Source of the DNA: Desulfovibrio psychrotolerans
Lineage (GTDB): Bacteria > Desulfobacterota > Desulfovibrionia > Desulfovibrionales > Desulfovibrionaceae
Direction of reading: 5' to 3'
Assembly: GCF_013340305.1 (NCBI RefSeq)
Contig: NZ_BLVP01000007.1
Span: 248,001 to 312,000, forward strand
Length of the DNA: 64,000 nt
In this document: one piece after another, positions 24,698 through 32,867 of the stretch
How positions within the stretch are numbered: the stretch's first letter is position 1
Layout: each line of letters opens with the position of its first letter
The notes under the pieces: model-generated
Told to the model about the DNA's origin: nothing
The model's input: the letters and a program-made list of their open reading frames with translations, nothing else
Database searches by the model: none
Translations under genes and position numbers: made by a program

Positions 24698-25867
24698 ATG
24701 CCAGATACCCCCCGCACTGCCCATGCGCCCGCCGCGCCTGAACACGCAGCAGGCACCATGCCTGCCCATACCGTTGGGCCTGCATCCGGTTCTGCGTCAG
24801 ATATTCCGCATTCCATCTGCTTTCTTGTCCGCAACCCGCACGACAACCCGGAAAACGGCGTTGCGCTGGCCCGCGCAGCCCTCGGCATGGGCCTTGCCGT
24901 AGCCTTTGGCGCAGCGGCTACCCTTGCTCTGCACGGCGGAGACGTTACCTGCTCGGTCCACACGGTTACGCAGGCGGCTCGGCAGGAAACGGCTCAGGCG
25001 GCCTCTTGTGCTGATACGAATACCGGGGGTGCTGCCAGCGGAACACAAGCCGCCCGGCCCAACCATTCTACGCGGCCCGACCATTGCGCACAGCCCAACA
25101 ATCCCGCCTGCTTCCACGATCTCCACGTTGCCCCGCAGGGCCGCACGGTTCCTCTTGCCTCTTTCGGGCATGTGCAGGTGCTCAGCTTCGGCCCCCGCGC
25201 CAGCTTTCTGGATTATTTGCAACTGCTGCGTCTGCTGGCGGAAGGCGTGCCCGTTACCAACTCCCCGGACGCGCTCATGCACCTGAACAGCAAATATCTG
25301 ATGGCAGGCATGGGCCGCCTGTTTCCCACGCCGCTCACCCACGCCTCCACCGATGCGGACACCCTGTGGTCCGTGGTGAGCCAGTCGGATGAACCGTGGA
25401 TCGTCAAGCCTCCGGCAGAGGCGTTCGGGCGCGATGTGTTTCTCATCTCCCGCGCAGATACCAACGCCCGCGCCATCCTGCAAAGCATGACCGGACACGG
25501 TACGGGACGCTACTGCCTGTTGCAGCAATACGTGCCGCAGATCCGGCAGGGCGAGGTGCGCGTTCTGCTGGCAGGCGGCAGGGTTGTCGGCCAGTACCGC
25601 CGCCGCGCCGCGCAGGACCACCGCACCAATCTGGCGCAGGGCGCGGTGAGCGAACCCTGCGAGCTTACGCCGGAAGAACGCGCCCTGTGCGACAGGCTGG
25701 GAACATGGCTGCTGGAGCGGGGAGTGGTCTTTGCCGGGGTGGACCTCGCCTACCCGTACATCATCGAATGCAACGTGCTCAGCCCCGGCGGCATTGCCAC
25801 CATTGCGGAACTGACAGGGCACGACCTTTCCGGCACAGTGCTGCGCGGCATTCTGGGCATACCCTGA
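24698..25867 (+). CDS. Glutathione-synthetase-like ATP-grasp protein with a low-complexity insert
   Basis: 389 aa from the ATG at 24698 (GGAG 10 nt upstream). ATP-grasp features: WIVKPPAEAFGRDVF, LLQQYVPQIRQGEVRVLLAG, NLAQGA, and the metal-binding end YIIECNVLSPGG, most like the GshB ATP-binding domain. The N-terminal part (ICFLVRNPHDNPENGVALA) resembles the GshB substrate domain but contains a ~50-residue Thr/Ala/Asn/His-rich insert around residues 90-145. No gshA is adjacent, so glutathione is not assured. The ~35-residue Ala/Pro-rich N-terminus is also unusual. Confidence 0.8.
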   Translation: MPDTPRTAHAPAAPEHAAGTMPAHTVGPASGSASDIPHSICFLVRNPHDNPENGVALARAALGMGLAVAFGAAATLALHGGDVTCSVHTVTQAARQETAQAASCADTNTGGAASGTQAARPNHSTRPDHCAQPNNPACFHDLHVAPQGRTVPLASFGHVQVLSFGPRASFLDYLQLLRLLAEGVPVTNSPDALMHLNSKYLMAGMGRLFPTPLTHASTDADTLWSVVSQSDEPWIVKPPAEAFGRDVFLISRADTNARAILQSMTGHGTGRYCLLQQYVPQIRQGEVRVLLAGGRVVGQYRRRAAQDHRTNLAQGAVSEPCELTPEERALCDRLGTWLLERGVVFAGVDLAYPYIIECNVLSPGGIATIAELTGHDLSGTVLRGILGIP

Positions 25868-25945
25868 GACATTGCCCCGCATACACGCTGCTACGCTGGC
25901 AGAATGCCACACCGGCTACGGAAGCCCTGCAGAACTGTCCTGCAG

Positions 25946-25998
25946 CCTGACTGCCTGACTGCCTGACTGCCCGACTGGCCCGACTGGCCCGACTGCCT
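25946..25998 (+). repeat. Tandem 8-9 bp repeats CCTGACTG / CCCGACTGG
   Basis: At least six back-to-back units in the gap between the ATP-grasp gene and the small Cys protein gene (25868-26147), followed by three CTACC units near 26010. No gene is seen in this gap. Confidence 0.85.
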
Positions 25999-26147
25999 GT
26001 ACAGGCGCACTACCTACCACTACCTACCCCTACCTAAAAAAAACGCCTTGGCAGGCACCACGCCCCTGCCGTACCCGGTCCGCGCTCCACATCCCGGACC
26101 AGCCACGCACATTGCAGCCACGCACCGGCTGGGGTATCCTTGTATCC

Positions 26148-26381
26148 ATGCTCATCGTCAAATGCGCGGCCTGTCGCCGCAAACTTTGGAAATACCTGAA
26201 GATAGGCAAAGGCGAAGTGCTGCGCTGCCACAAGGACAGGATAACCCGCCTGTACGAGGCAGAGGAGCGCGAAGGCAAAATATACTGTCTGTGCGGCAAG
26301 CCTGTGGGCATAGACAAAGGCGGGCACTACAGCATGATACGCAACGCCTTTACCTACGCAGGCACCAAAGAACCCAAATGA
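26148..26381 (+). CDS. Small Cys-rich, zinc-ribbon-like protein
   Basis: 77 aa from the ATG at 26148. Two Cys pairs, CAAC at residues 6-9 and CLCG near residue 47, plus a Cys-His (RCHKD) in between, suggest a zinc ribbon. Lys and Arg are abundant (RRKLWKYLKIGKGE). It resembles small conserved hypothetical proteins that may bind nucleic acid. It lies 168 nt before the sigma-54 regulator gene on the same strand. No precise function can be given. Confidence 0.65.
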   Translation: MLIVKCAACRRKLWKYLKIGKGEVLRCHKDRITRLYEAEEREGKIYCLCGKPVGIDKGGHYSMIRNAFTYAGTKEPK

Positions 26382-26549
26382 ACGCGCGGCAGGCTTCCTT
26401 TTCCGCAGGTGGCCCGCTTTTCGTGGGGTACTTGAAATCTTGCCGTAAAAGGCGCAATGGGATGGTGGCGTTGCACCGTTCAGGCGTTCCCCGTGCATCA
26501 CGCAACGCCGCGCCACGCTCCTCAAACGCAAGCACAGGGTCACACGGCC

Positions 26550-27986
26550 ATGCAGCATATTCTGGTAGCCACAGATAATCAGGCAGCCGCCAAAGCCATC
26601 TCCCGCAGCTTTTCCACGCAGGTGCAGCTCAGCGTGGTGCGCCACCCGGACGAGCTTAAGCCCGCCCTCGGCAAACGTACCCACGATGTCATCTTCGCAG
26701 ACATAGCATGGCTGGACCCTTCGCCGGAGCGCAGCTTTGAGAGCATCCGCACAGCCCTGCGCGCGCTGTGGGTCATTGCGCCCAATCTGGAGGTTATCAT
26801 CCTCACCCCGCAGGAGAATATCCGCGAAGCCGTAAAGTCTGTTCGCGCCGGGGCAGACAACTACCTCACCTACCCCGTCTCGCCGGAAGAGGCGGCCTAT
26901 GTGCTGGAAAGCCTGCGCGAATCGCACATGATGCAGACCGAACTGGAATACCTGCGCTCGGCAGACAGCGGCTCTTCGCTCGCCCCCCTGCAGCAGGTGG
27001 CCAGCCCGGTCATGCAGGCCGTGTTCGATAAGGTTCGCCGCGTGGCGCAGGCAAATACCACCGTGCTGTTGCAAGGGGAAACTGGAACCGGCAAAGGTGT
27101 GCTCGCCAAGCTCATCCACGCCCAGAGCAACCGCGCCAGCGGGCCGTTCATGGGCGTGCACTGCGGTGCCATTCCCGAAACGCTGGTAGAAAGCGAACTC
27201 TTCGGCCATGAAAAAGGCGCGTTCACCGGCGCCAGCCGCCGCAAGGCAGGCCGGTTTGAGGTCGCCGCCAAGGGCACCATCTTTCTGGACGAGGTGGGCA
27301 CCATCTCGCAGCCCACGCAGGTGCGCCTGCTGCAGGTATTGCAGGACAAGGTGTTCCAGCGCGTGGGCGGCGTGGCCGACATTCCCATGGAGGCACGCAT
27401 CATCGCCGCCAGCAACGTGGATCTGGAAGATATGGTGCGCCGGGGCGAATTCCGCGCCGACCTGCTCTTCCGGCTTAATGTTTTTCCCATCCGCGTCCCT
27501 TCCCTGCGCGACCGGCGGGAAGATATCCCCCTGCTGGCAGAAATGTTCCTCCAGCGGCTGCGCCAGCAGCACATGAAAAAAATAGACGGCATCCACCCGG
27601 AGGTGCTGGAGGCCTTCAGCCGCTATCCGTGGCCCGGCAACATACGGGAACTGGAAAACCTGCTGGAGCGCGCCTACATTCTGGAAACCTCGCACATGCT
27701 CTCGCCGGACAACTTTCCCCCGGACCTCTTCGTGGGCGGCGCCCCCCTTGCCAACGTTTCGCTGGACCTTTCCCTGCCCCTTTCAGAGGTGCGCGACAGG
27801 GCCAAGGAGCACGCCCAGCGGCGCTACATAGAAGAAATGCTCGCCGCCTGCCGCGGGCGGGTTACCCTCACCGCGGAACGCGCGGGCATAAGCACCCGCC
27901 AGCTCAGAAAACTGCTGGGCCGCTACGGCATAGACAAGTCGCACTACAAACCGGCCAAAAGCGGAACAAAAAATGCCTCTTTATAA
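26550..27986 (+). CDS. Sigma-54-dependent enhancer-binding protein (NtrC type)
   Basis: 478 aa from the ATG at 26550. An atypical receiver (residues 1-120) keeps an acceptor-like Asp51 (IFADIAW), but the acidic pocket is reduced to one Asp and the conserved Lys is Tyr (YLTYPVSP). The AAA+ domain is complete: GETGTGKG, GAFTGA, IFLDEVGT, arginine-finger region FRADLLFRLNVF. The HTH is ERAGISTRQLRKLLGRYG. Immediately downstream are three GCGGAACA palindromic sites and a -24/-12 promoter, so the natural target is the aminomutase/ATP-grasp operon that follows. No cognate kinase is adjacent. Confidence 0.93.
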   Translation: MQHILVATDNQAAAKAISRSFSTQVQLSVVRHPDELKPALGKRTHDVIFADIAWLDPSPERSFESIRTALRALWVIAPNLEVIILTPQENIREAVKSVRAGADNYLTYPVSPEEAAYVLESLRESHMMQTELEYLRSADSGSSLAPLQQVASPVMQAVFDKVRRVAQANTTVLLQGETGTGKGVLAKLIHAQSNRASGPFMGVHCGAIPETLVESELFGHEKGAFTGASRRKAGRFEVAAKGTIFLDEVGTISQPTQVRLLQVLQDKVFQRVGGVADIPMEARIIAASNVDLEDMVRRGEFRADLLFRLNVFPIRVPSLRDRREDIPLLAEMFLQRLRQQHMKKIDGIHPEVLEAFSRYPWPGNIRELENLLERAYILETSHMLSPDNFPPDLFVGGAPLANVSLDLSLPLSEVRDRAKEHAQRRYIEEMLAACRGRVTLTAERAGISTRQLRKLLGRYGIDKSHYKPAKSGTKNASL

Positions 27987-28096
27987 GAAGCGGAACAAAA
28001 TATTCCGCATGGATTCCTAGACCGAATCTAGACTTCACGCCCCGTTTACGCCCCCGCCTGCCGCCTCGCCCGGAAAAGCGGAACACCATGTTCCGC
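27961..28096. promoter_or_regulatory. Cluster of enhancer sites GCGGAACA-N3-TGTTCCGC
   Basis: One perfect palindrome, GCGGAACA-CCA-TGTTCCGC (28078-28096), one with a single mismatch (27990-28008) and one half site (27961-27968, inside the 3' end of the regulator gene). They lie about 60 to 190 nt upstream of the -24 element, where upstream activating sequences for sigma-54 activators belong. A further palindrome CTAGA-N5-TCTAG lies between them. Confidence 0.8.
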
Positions 28097-28149
28097 ACCC
28101 CTCTTTCTTACCACATAAAAAAGCACGTTATATAAACATGTTACACCCA

Positions 28150-28165
28150 TGGCACGCCCATTGCT
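28150..28165 (+). promoter_or_regulatory. Sigma-54 (-24/-12) promoter
   Basis: TGGCAC-GCCCA-TTGCT matches the consensus TGGCAC-N5-TTGCW at every defined position. The predicted start site is near 28177, giving a leader of about 78 nt before the aminomutase gene. Confidence 0.92.
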
Positions 28166-28254
28166 CATTGCGAAAATGATTGCCCGCCGCCGCTGCGCAT
28201 GGCGCGGAACACGGGCCACCCGGCATACATGCGCACAAAATACAGGAGCAACCC

Positions 28255-29589
28255 GTGACCAGCAGCTTGGCCGAACTCGAACAGCCTCCTCTGGAGCCTC
28301 CCTCTCTATTCGGAAACACCGTTTCCGGCACCCTGCATGACCTGTCCATCCCCATCGGCGTCATGCCTCCGCTTGTCCGCGAATCCGCTCCCGCCTTTGC
28401 CGTAAGTGAGCGCTCGGAAGCCTTCCGCAGGCGCTTTTATCCCGATACAAATCTGAAGACCTGGTGCGACTGGCACTGGCAGTATGCCAACCGCATCACG
28501 TCACTGGACCAGCTTGGCCGCATGCTGCGCCTCTCGCCCGAAGAACTCGCGGCGGGAACGGGTCTTGCCGCATTGCCGCTGGCCATAACGCCCTATTTTG
28601 CAGCCCAGTTCAATCCCGATGACCCGGCAGACCCTCTGCGCCGCACCATGGTTCCCACCGTGGCCGAGCGCACCCTGAACCCCGGGGAATCGGCAGACCC
28701 CCTCGGCGAAGACGGGCACAGCCCCGTGCCCGGTCTGGTACACCGCTACCCGGACCGCGTGCTCTTTCTCGCCACAGACACCTGCGCCGCCTACTGCCGC
28801 TACTGCACCCGTTCGCGCTGCGTGGGCAAGCCCCACACGGCGGGCACGGCAGGTGCCACGCGCAAACGCTGGCCCGCTGCCATCGAATATATCAAAAATC
28901 ATCCGGAAGTGCGCGATGTGCTCATCTCCGGCGGCGACCCCCTCACCATGTCGGACGCAGCGCTCGACCATCTGCTCTCGCGCCTGCGCAGCATCCCGCA
29001 TGTGGAAATCATCCGCATAGGCTCCAAAGCGCCCATCGTCATGCCGCAGCGCGTTACCCCCTCGCTGCTGCGCGTGCTGCGCCGGTATCATCCGCTGCTC
29101 ATGAGCATACACTGCACACACCCGGACGAGCTTACGCCCGAATCCACAGAAGCCCTGCGCCGCCTTGCCGATGCGGGCATACCGCTGGGCAGCCAGACCG
29201 TGCTGCTCAAGGGCATAAACGACAACGTCGCAGACATGAAATCGCTGCTCCACGGCCTGCTCAAAAGCCGGGTGCGCCCCTATTACCTGTACCACTGCGA
29301 CCCCGTGCAGGGCACGGCGCACTTCCGCACGCCCATCTTCAAGGGTGTGGACATCATCCGCGGCCTGCGCGGTCACACCTCCGGCTACGCGGTGCCCACC
29401 TATGTGGTCGATGCCCCCGGAGGCGGCGGCAAAATCCCCCTCATGCCCGACTACGTTCAGGGCTATGACGGCGAAGACCTTGTGCTGCGCAACTATGAAG
29501 GCGGGCTTTACCGCTCCTACGACCCTGCCGCCCCCGCCGTGTGCGAACCGCACGCGGGCACGGCACAGGGAGGCGAGCCGTGCTGGTAG
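28255..29589 (+). CDS. kamA: Lysine 2,3-aminomutase-type radical SAM enzyme (KamA family)
   Basis: 444 aa from the GTG at 28255, preceded by CAGGAG. The cluster motif CAAYCRYC has Cys177, Cys181 and Cys184. The PLP Lys is Lys393 in DAPGGGGK. Asp349 (YHCDPVQG) and Asp386 (VVDAPGG) correspond to the two Asp that bind the substrate amine in clostridial lysine 2,3-aminomutase and differ in the glutamate enzyme, so L-lysine to beta-lysine is the favoured reaction. It follows a sigma-54 promoter and overlaps the next gene by 10 nt. Product use is suggested by the neighbours: two ATP-grasp ligases and two acetyltransferase-containing proteins. Confidence 0.92.
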   Translation: MTSSLAELEQPPLEPPSLFGNTVSGTLHDLSIPIGVMPPLVRESAPAFAVSERSEAFRRRFYPDTNLKTWCDWHWQYANRITSLDQLGRMLRLSPEELAAGTGLAALPLAITPYFAAQFNPDDPADPLRRTMVPTVAERTLNPGESADPLGEDGHSPVPGLVHRYPDRVLFLATDTCAAYCRYCTRSRCVGKPHTAGTAGATRKRWPAAIEYIKNHPEVRDVLISGGDPLTMSDAALDHLLSRLRSIPHVEIIRIGSKAPIVMPQRVTPSLLRVLRRYHPLLMSIHCTHPDELTPESTEALRRLADAGIPLGSQTVLLKGINDNVADMKSLLHGLLKSRVRPYYLYHCDPVQGTAHFRTPIFKGVDIIRGLRGHTSGYAVPTYVVDAPGGGGKIPLMPDYVQGYDGEDLVLRNYEGGLYRSYDPAAPAVCEPHAGTAQGGEPCW

Positions 29590-30680
29590 GCATCACCTAC
29601 GACCTGAAGGCCGACTACATAGCCATGGGCTTTTCGGAAGAGGACGCGGCAGAGTTCGACAGCCCCGTGACCATTCAGGCCATTGATGACGCGCTCTGCG
29701 CCCTCGGCTTCCGCACCGAGCGCGTGGGCGCGCTGCCCATGCTGGCAGGTGCCCTGCTGCAGGGCCGCCGCTGGGACATGGTCTTCAACATCGCAGAGGG
29801 CCTTAACGGCTTCGGGCGCGAAAGTCAGGTGCCCGCCCTGCTGGACTACTACGGCATACCCTACGTGTTTTCAGACCCCATGACGCTGGGTGTATGCCTG
29901 CACAAGGGTGTGACCAAGCACGTGGTACGCGACAAGGGCGTGCCCACGGCCGATTTTGCCGTGGTGGAAACCGCAGAGGACGCAGCCCATGTGCGCCTGC
30001 CCTTCCCCCTGTTCGTCAAGCCCGTGGCAGAAGGCACGGGACTGGGCATAGGGGCCGCCTCCAAGGTGCGCAACCACGAGGAGCTTGCCGCTGCCTGCGC
30101 CCGCCTCATCGCCCGCCACAACCAGCCCGTACTGGTGGAAACCTACCTTCCGGGACGCGAGCTTACCGTGGGCATAACCGGCACGGGCAAAAACGCCCGC
30201 GCCGTTGCCGCGCTGGAAGTGGTTTTCGCGCAGACGGCAGAATCGCAGGCATACGGTTACGTGAACAAGCAGGAATTCGAAGACCGCATGGAATACCGCC
30301 TTGCCCACGATGCGGTGGGTGAGCACGCCTGCCGTGTGGCACTGGAGGCGTGGCGCGCCCTCGGCTGCCGCGATGGCGGCCGCGTGGACGTGCGGCTGGA
30401 CGCGCAGGGCGTGCCCAACTTCATAGAGGTGAATCCCCTCGCGGGGCTGAATCCCGAAACCTCCGACCTGCCCATCCTGTGCTACAAAACGGGCATGACA
30501 TACCGGCAGCTCATCCGTGAGATCATGGATTCGGCCCTTGCGCGCAACGGCATAGGCCACGCCATGCCTGCCGACCCCGGCCCCGGCTCGCCGCTGTGGC
30601 CCGCAGAGAATACTCCCGTGTCCGGAGCGGTGTGCGGCACGGTGCACGGCGCACAGGCCGCCACCGGCATAGCGGGCTAG
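29580..30680 (+). CDS. D-alanine-D-alanine-ligase-like ATP-grasp enzyme 1
   Basis: 366 aa from the GTG at 29580 (AGGGAGG upstream), overlapping the aminomutase stop. ATP-grasp motifs: FNIAEGLNGFGRESQVPALLDYYGIPY near the N-terminus, PLFVKPVAEGTGLGIG, ETYLPGRELTVGITG, DVRLDAQG and FIEVNPLAGL for metal binding. The fold joins a carboxylate to an amine using ATP. Not a housekeeping Ddl: the context is an aminomutase and a second ligase. A likely role is condensing beta-lysine or another amino acid. The last ~30 residues are Pro/Gly-rich. Confidence 0.88.
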   Translation: MLVGITYDLKADYIAMGFSEEDAAEFDSPVTIQAIDDALCALGFRTERVGALPMLAGALLQGRRWDMVFNIAEGLNGFGRESQVPALLDYYGIPYVFSDPMTLGVCLHKGVTKHVVRDKGVPTADFAVVETAEDAAHVRLPFPLFVKPVAEGTGLGIGAASKVRNHEELAAACARLIARHNQPVLVETYLPGRELTVGITGTGKNARAVAALEVVFAQTAESQAYGYVNKQEFEDRMEYRLAHDAVGEHACRVALEAWRALGCRDGGRVDVRLDAQGVPNFIEVNPLAGLNPETSDLPILCYKTGMTYRQLIREIMDSALARNGIGHAMPADPGPGSPLWPAENTPVSGAVCGTVHGAQAATGIAG

Positions 30681-30682
30681 CC

Positions 30683-31819
30683 ATGCGCGTTACCGTCATA
30701 CACAATGCGCTGAACGGGAACAGACCCGATCAGGAAGATACCCTCGTGCAGGCGCACGCCGTGCACGGGGCGCTGGAATCACTGGGCGTGGCATCATCCG
30801 TGCTGCCCGTTACCCTGAATCTGGAAGACGCGCGGCGGCAGCTCGCCGCCGCGCGTCCCGATGTGGTCTTCAACCTTGTGGAAGAACTGGCGGACGACAT
30901 CCGCCTTGCCCCCATGGCCCCCGCACTGCTGGCGCACATGGGCCTGCCCTTTACCGGCTCGGACGCAGCCTCCCTCACCCTTTCGGGCGACAAGGTGCTG
31001 TGCAAGCGCGTGCTTGCCGCCGCAGGCGTGCCCAGCCCCGCGTGGATACTGCCCGACGGTACCGGTGACCTTACTGGTGACCTTACTGGCGGCATTAGCG
31101 GTGCCGGCAAAGGCATGGGCACCGGCGCGGCAACCGGACCGGGCAGTGCCTTCACCCCCGCCCGTTACATCTGCAAATCCGTGCATGAACACGCCTCGCT
31201 GGGGCTGGATGACGACTGCGTGGTACACGCCCGTTCGCCGGAGGAGGTAACCGCACGCCTTGCCCTGTTCACGCGGCGGCACGGCGGACAATGGTTCGCG
31301 GAACGGTTCGTGGACGGTCGGGAGTTCAACGTGGCCATGCTGGAGAGCGAAACAGGCGGCGACCCGCAGGTTCTTTCTCCTGCGGAGATGGAATTTTGCG
31401 ACTTCGGCCCGGACCGTCCAAAGATCGTCGGCTACGCGGCCAAGTGGGACGAATCCGCCTTTGAATACGCCCATACGGTGCGCGCCTTCCCCTTTGCCGG
31501 AACGGACGCCGCCCACCCGCAGCACGCCACCCATCCCCTGCACACCGTGTTGCGCGAGGCGGCAACCGCCTGCTGGCATGCCTTCGGCCTTTCCGGGTAC
31601 GCCCGCGTGGACTTCCGCGTGGATGGCACGGGCACGCCGGGCGATCCCTACGTCCCCTACGCCATAGACGTAAACACCAATCCCTGCATCGCGCCGGACG
31701 CAGGCCTTGCCGCCGCCGCTGCCATGGACGGGCTTCCCTACCCGGGCCTTGTGCTGCGCGTGGTGCACGCCGCCCTGCGCAGGCACGCCGGAATTTCGCA
31801 GCCGCACACGGCAGCGTGA
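30683..31819 (+). CDS. D-alanine-D-alanine-ligase-like ATP-grasp enzyme 2
   Basis: 378 aa, starting 2 nt after the preceding stop. Motifs: VFNLVEELADDIRLAPMAPALL, GLPFTGSDAASLTLSGDK, ICKSVHEHASLGLD, AERFVDGREFNVAMLE and the metal-binding end AIDVNTNPCIAPDAG. A ~30-residue Gly/Thr-rich insert (GDLTGDLTGG onward, residues about 130-160) sits just before the ATP-binding Lys region. Two different ligases next to an aminomutase suggest two successive bond-forming steps. The exact substrates cannot be read from sequence. Confidence 0.86.
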   Translation: MRVTVIHNALNGNRPDQEDTLVQAHAVHGALESLGVASSVLPVTLNLEDARRQLAAARPDVVFNLVEELADDIRLAPMAPALLAHMGLPFTGSDAASLTLSGDKVLCKRVLAAAGVPSPAWILPDGTGDLTGDLTGGISGAGKGMGTGAATGPGSAFTPARYICKSVHEHASLGLDDDCVVHARSPEEVTARLALFTRRHGGQWFAERFVDGREFNVAMLESETGGDPQVLSPAEMEFCDFGPDRPKIVGYAAKWDESAFEYAHTVRAFPFAGTDAAHPQHATHPLHTVLREAATACWHAFGLSGYARVDFRVDGTGTPGDPYVPYAIDVNTNPCIAPDAGLAAAAAMDGLPYPGLVLRVVHAALRRHAGISQPHTAA

Positions 31820-31897
31820 TTCTGCGGCCTCGTATCCGCCAGTCTGCACACCCCGTTGCCGTTTGCCACCCGCACACTTCTGTGAAATAGTGCCGCC

Positions 31898-32863
31898 ATG
31901 CTGGAATCCCTCTCCATCTTCGCCACCGCTGCCACCGCCATTTTTATGGAGGCAGCCCCCTTCCTGCTGCTGGGTTCGCTCATCGGCGCACTTCTGGAAG
32001 TTTTTGTCCCGCCGGACACCCTTGCCCGCTTCATCCCCCGCAGCGCGGCGGGGCAAGTGTTCACGGGCGTGTTCGCGGGCATGGTGCTCCCCACCTGCGA
32101 ATGCGGCATTGTGCCCGTGGTACGGCGGCTGCTGCTCAAAGGCGTGCCGCCACGGGTGGCCATTCCGTTCATGATGGCGGCCCCGGTCATCAATCCGGTG
32201 GTCATTGCCTCCACCCTGTTCGCCTTTCAGGGCAGTATAGAGGTTGTCTTCCTGCGTTGCCTGTTCGTACTGGTTCCGGCAGTGGGTCTGGGCCTTGCCC
32301 TCGGCAACGCGCCCGCCGCGCAGGTGCTGCGGCACGCCCCTGCAACAACTGCAGCACTGCCTGCAGCCATGCCGGGCAGTCACGCGGCGGCAACATTCGC
32401 CGCTCCGCATCCCGTGGAACAGGAGCACGCCTGCGGCTGCGGTTGCGGGCACGCCCACGGCGGCAAGCTCACTTCCGTCCTCTTCCATACGGTGGCGGAA
32501 TTTGTCTCCATGGCCCGTTTTCTGGTGCTGGGCGCGGTGGTGGCTTCCGCCTTCAAGACCTTTCTGCCGCCCGAGGTGCTGGGCTACTTCGCAGACAACG
32601 CCTACCTCGCCATCGCGGGCCTTATGCTGCTGGCGGTTCTGCTCTCCATCTGCTCAGAGGCAGACGCCTTTGTTGCCAATTCCTTTGCCAGCTTTCCGCT
32701 CACCTCCAAGGTGGCGTTCATGGCCATAGGCCCCATGGTGGACCTCAAGCTCATCCCGCTCTTCCTCATGGTCTTCCAGCGCAGGGTGGCCCTCTGCCTC
32801 ATCATCGTGCCCACGGTCATCATCTATTTCATGGCTGCGCTCACAGCCGCCATGGGAGGCTAG
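31898..32863 (+). CDS. Permease of the ArsP/DUF318 family
   Basis: 321 aa with about eight hydrophobic helices. The family signature TCECGIVPV follows the second helix pair; a second signature is SICSEADAFVA. Between the two halves is a Cys/His-rich loop (HACGCGCGHAHGG) that could bind a metal. Relatives export organoarsenicals or are of unknown substrate, and are commonly paired with a TIGR03943-type partner, as here. 78 nt separate it from the ligase gene; it may share the sigma-54 operon or have its own promoter. Confidence 0.87.
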   Translation: MLESLSIFATAATAIFMEAAPFLLLGSLIGALLEVFVPPDTLARFIPRSAAGQVFTGVFAGMVLPTCECGIVPVVRRLLLKGVPPRVAIPFMMAAPVINPVVIASTLFAFQGSIEVVFLRCLFVLVPAVGLGLALGNAPAAQVLRHAPATTAALPAAMPGSHAAATFAAPHPVEQEHACGCGCGHAHGGKLTSVLFHTVAEFVSMARFLVLGAVVASAFKTFLPPEVLGYFADNAYLAIAGLMLLAVLLSICSEADAFVANSFASFPLTSKVAFMAIGPMVDLKLIPLFLMVFQRRVALCLIIVPTVIIYFMAALTAAMGG

Positions 32864-32867
32864 GCAC

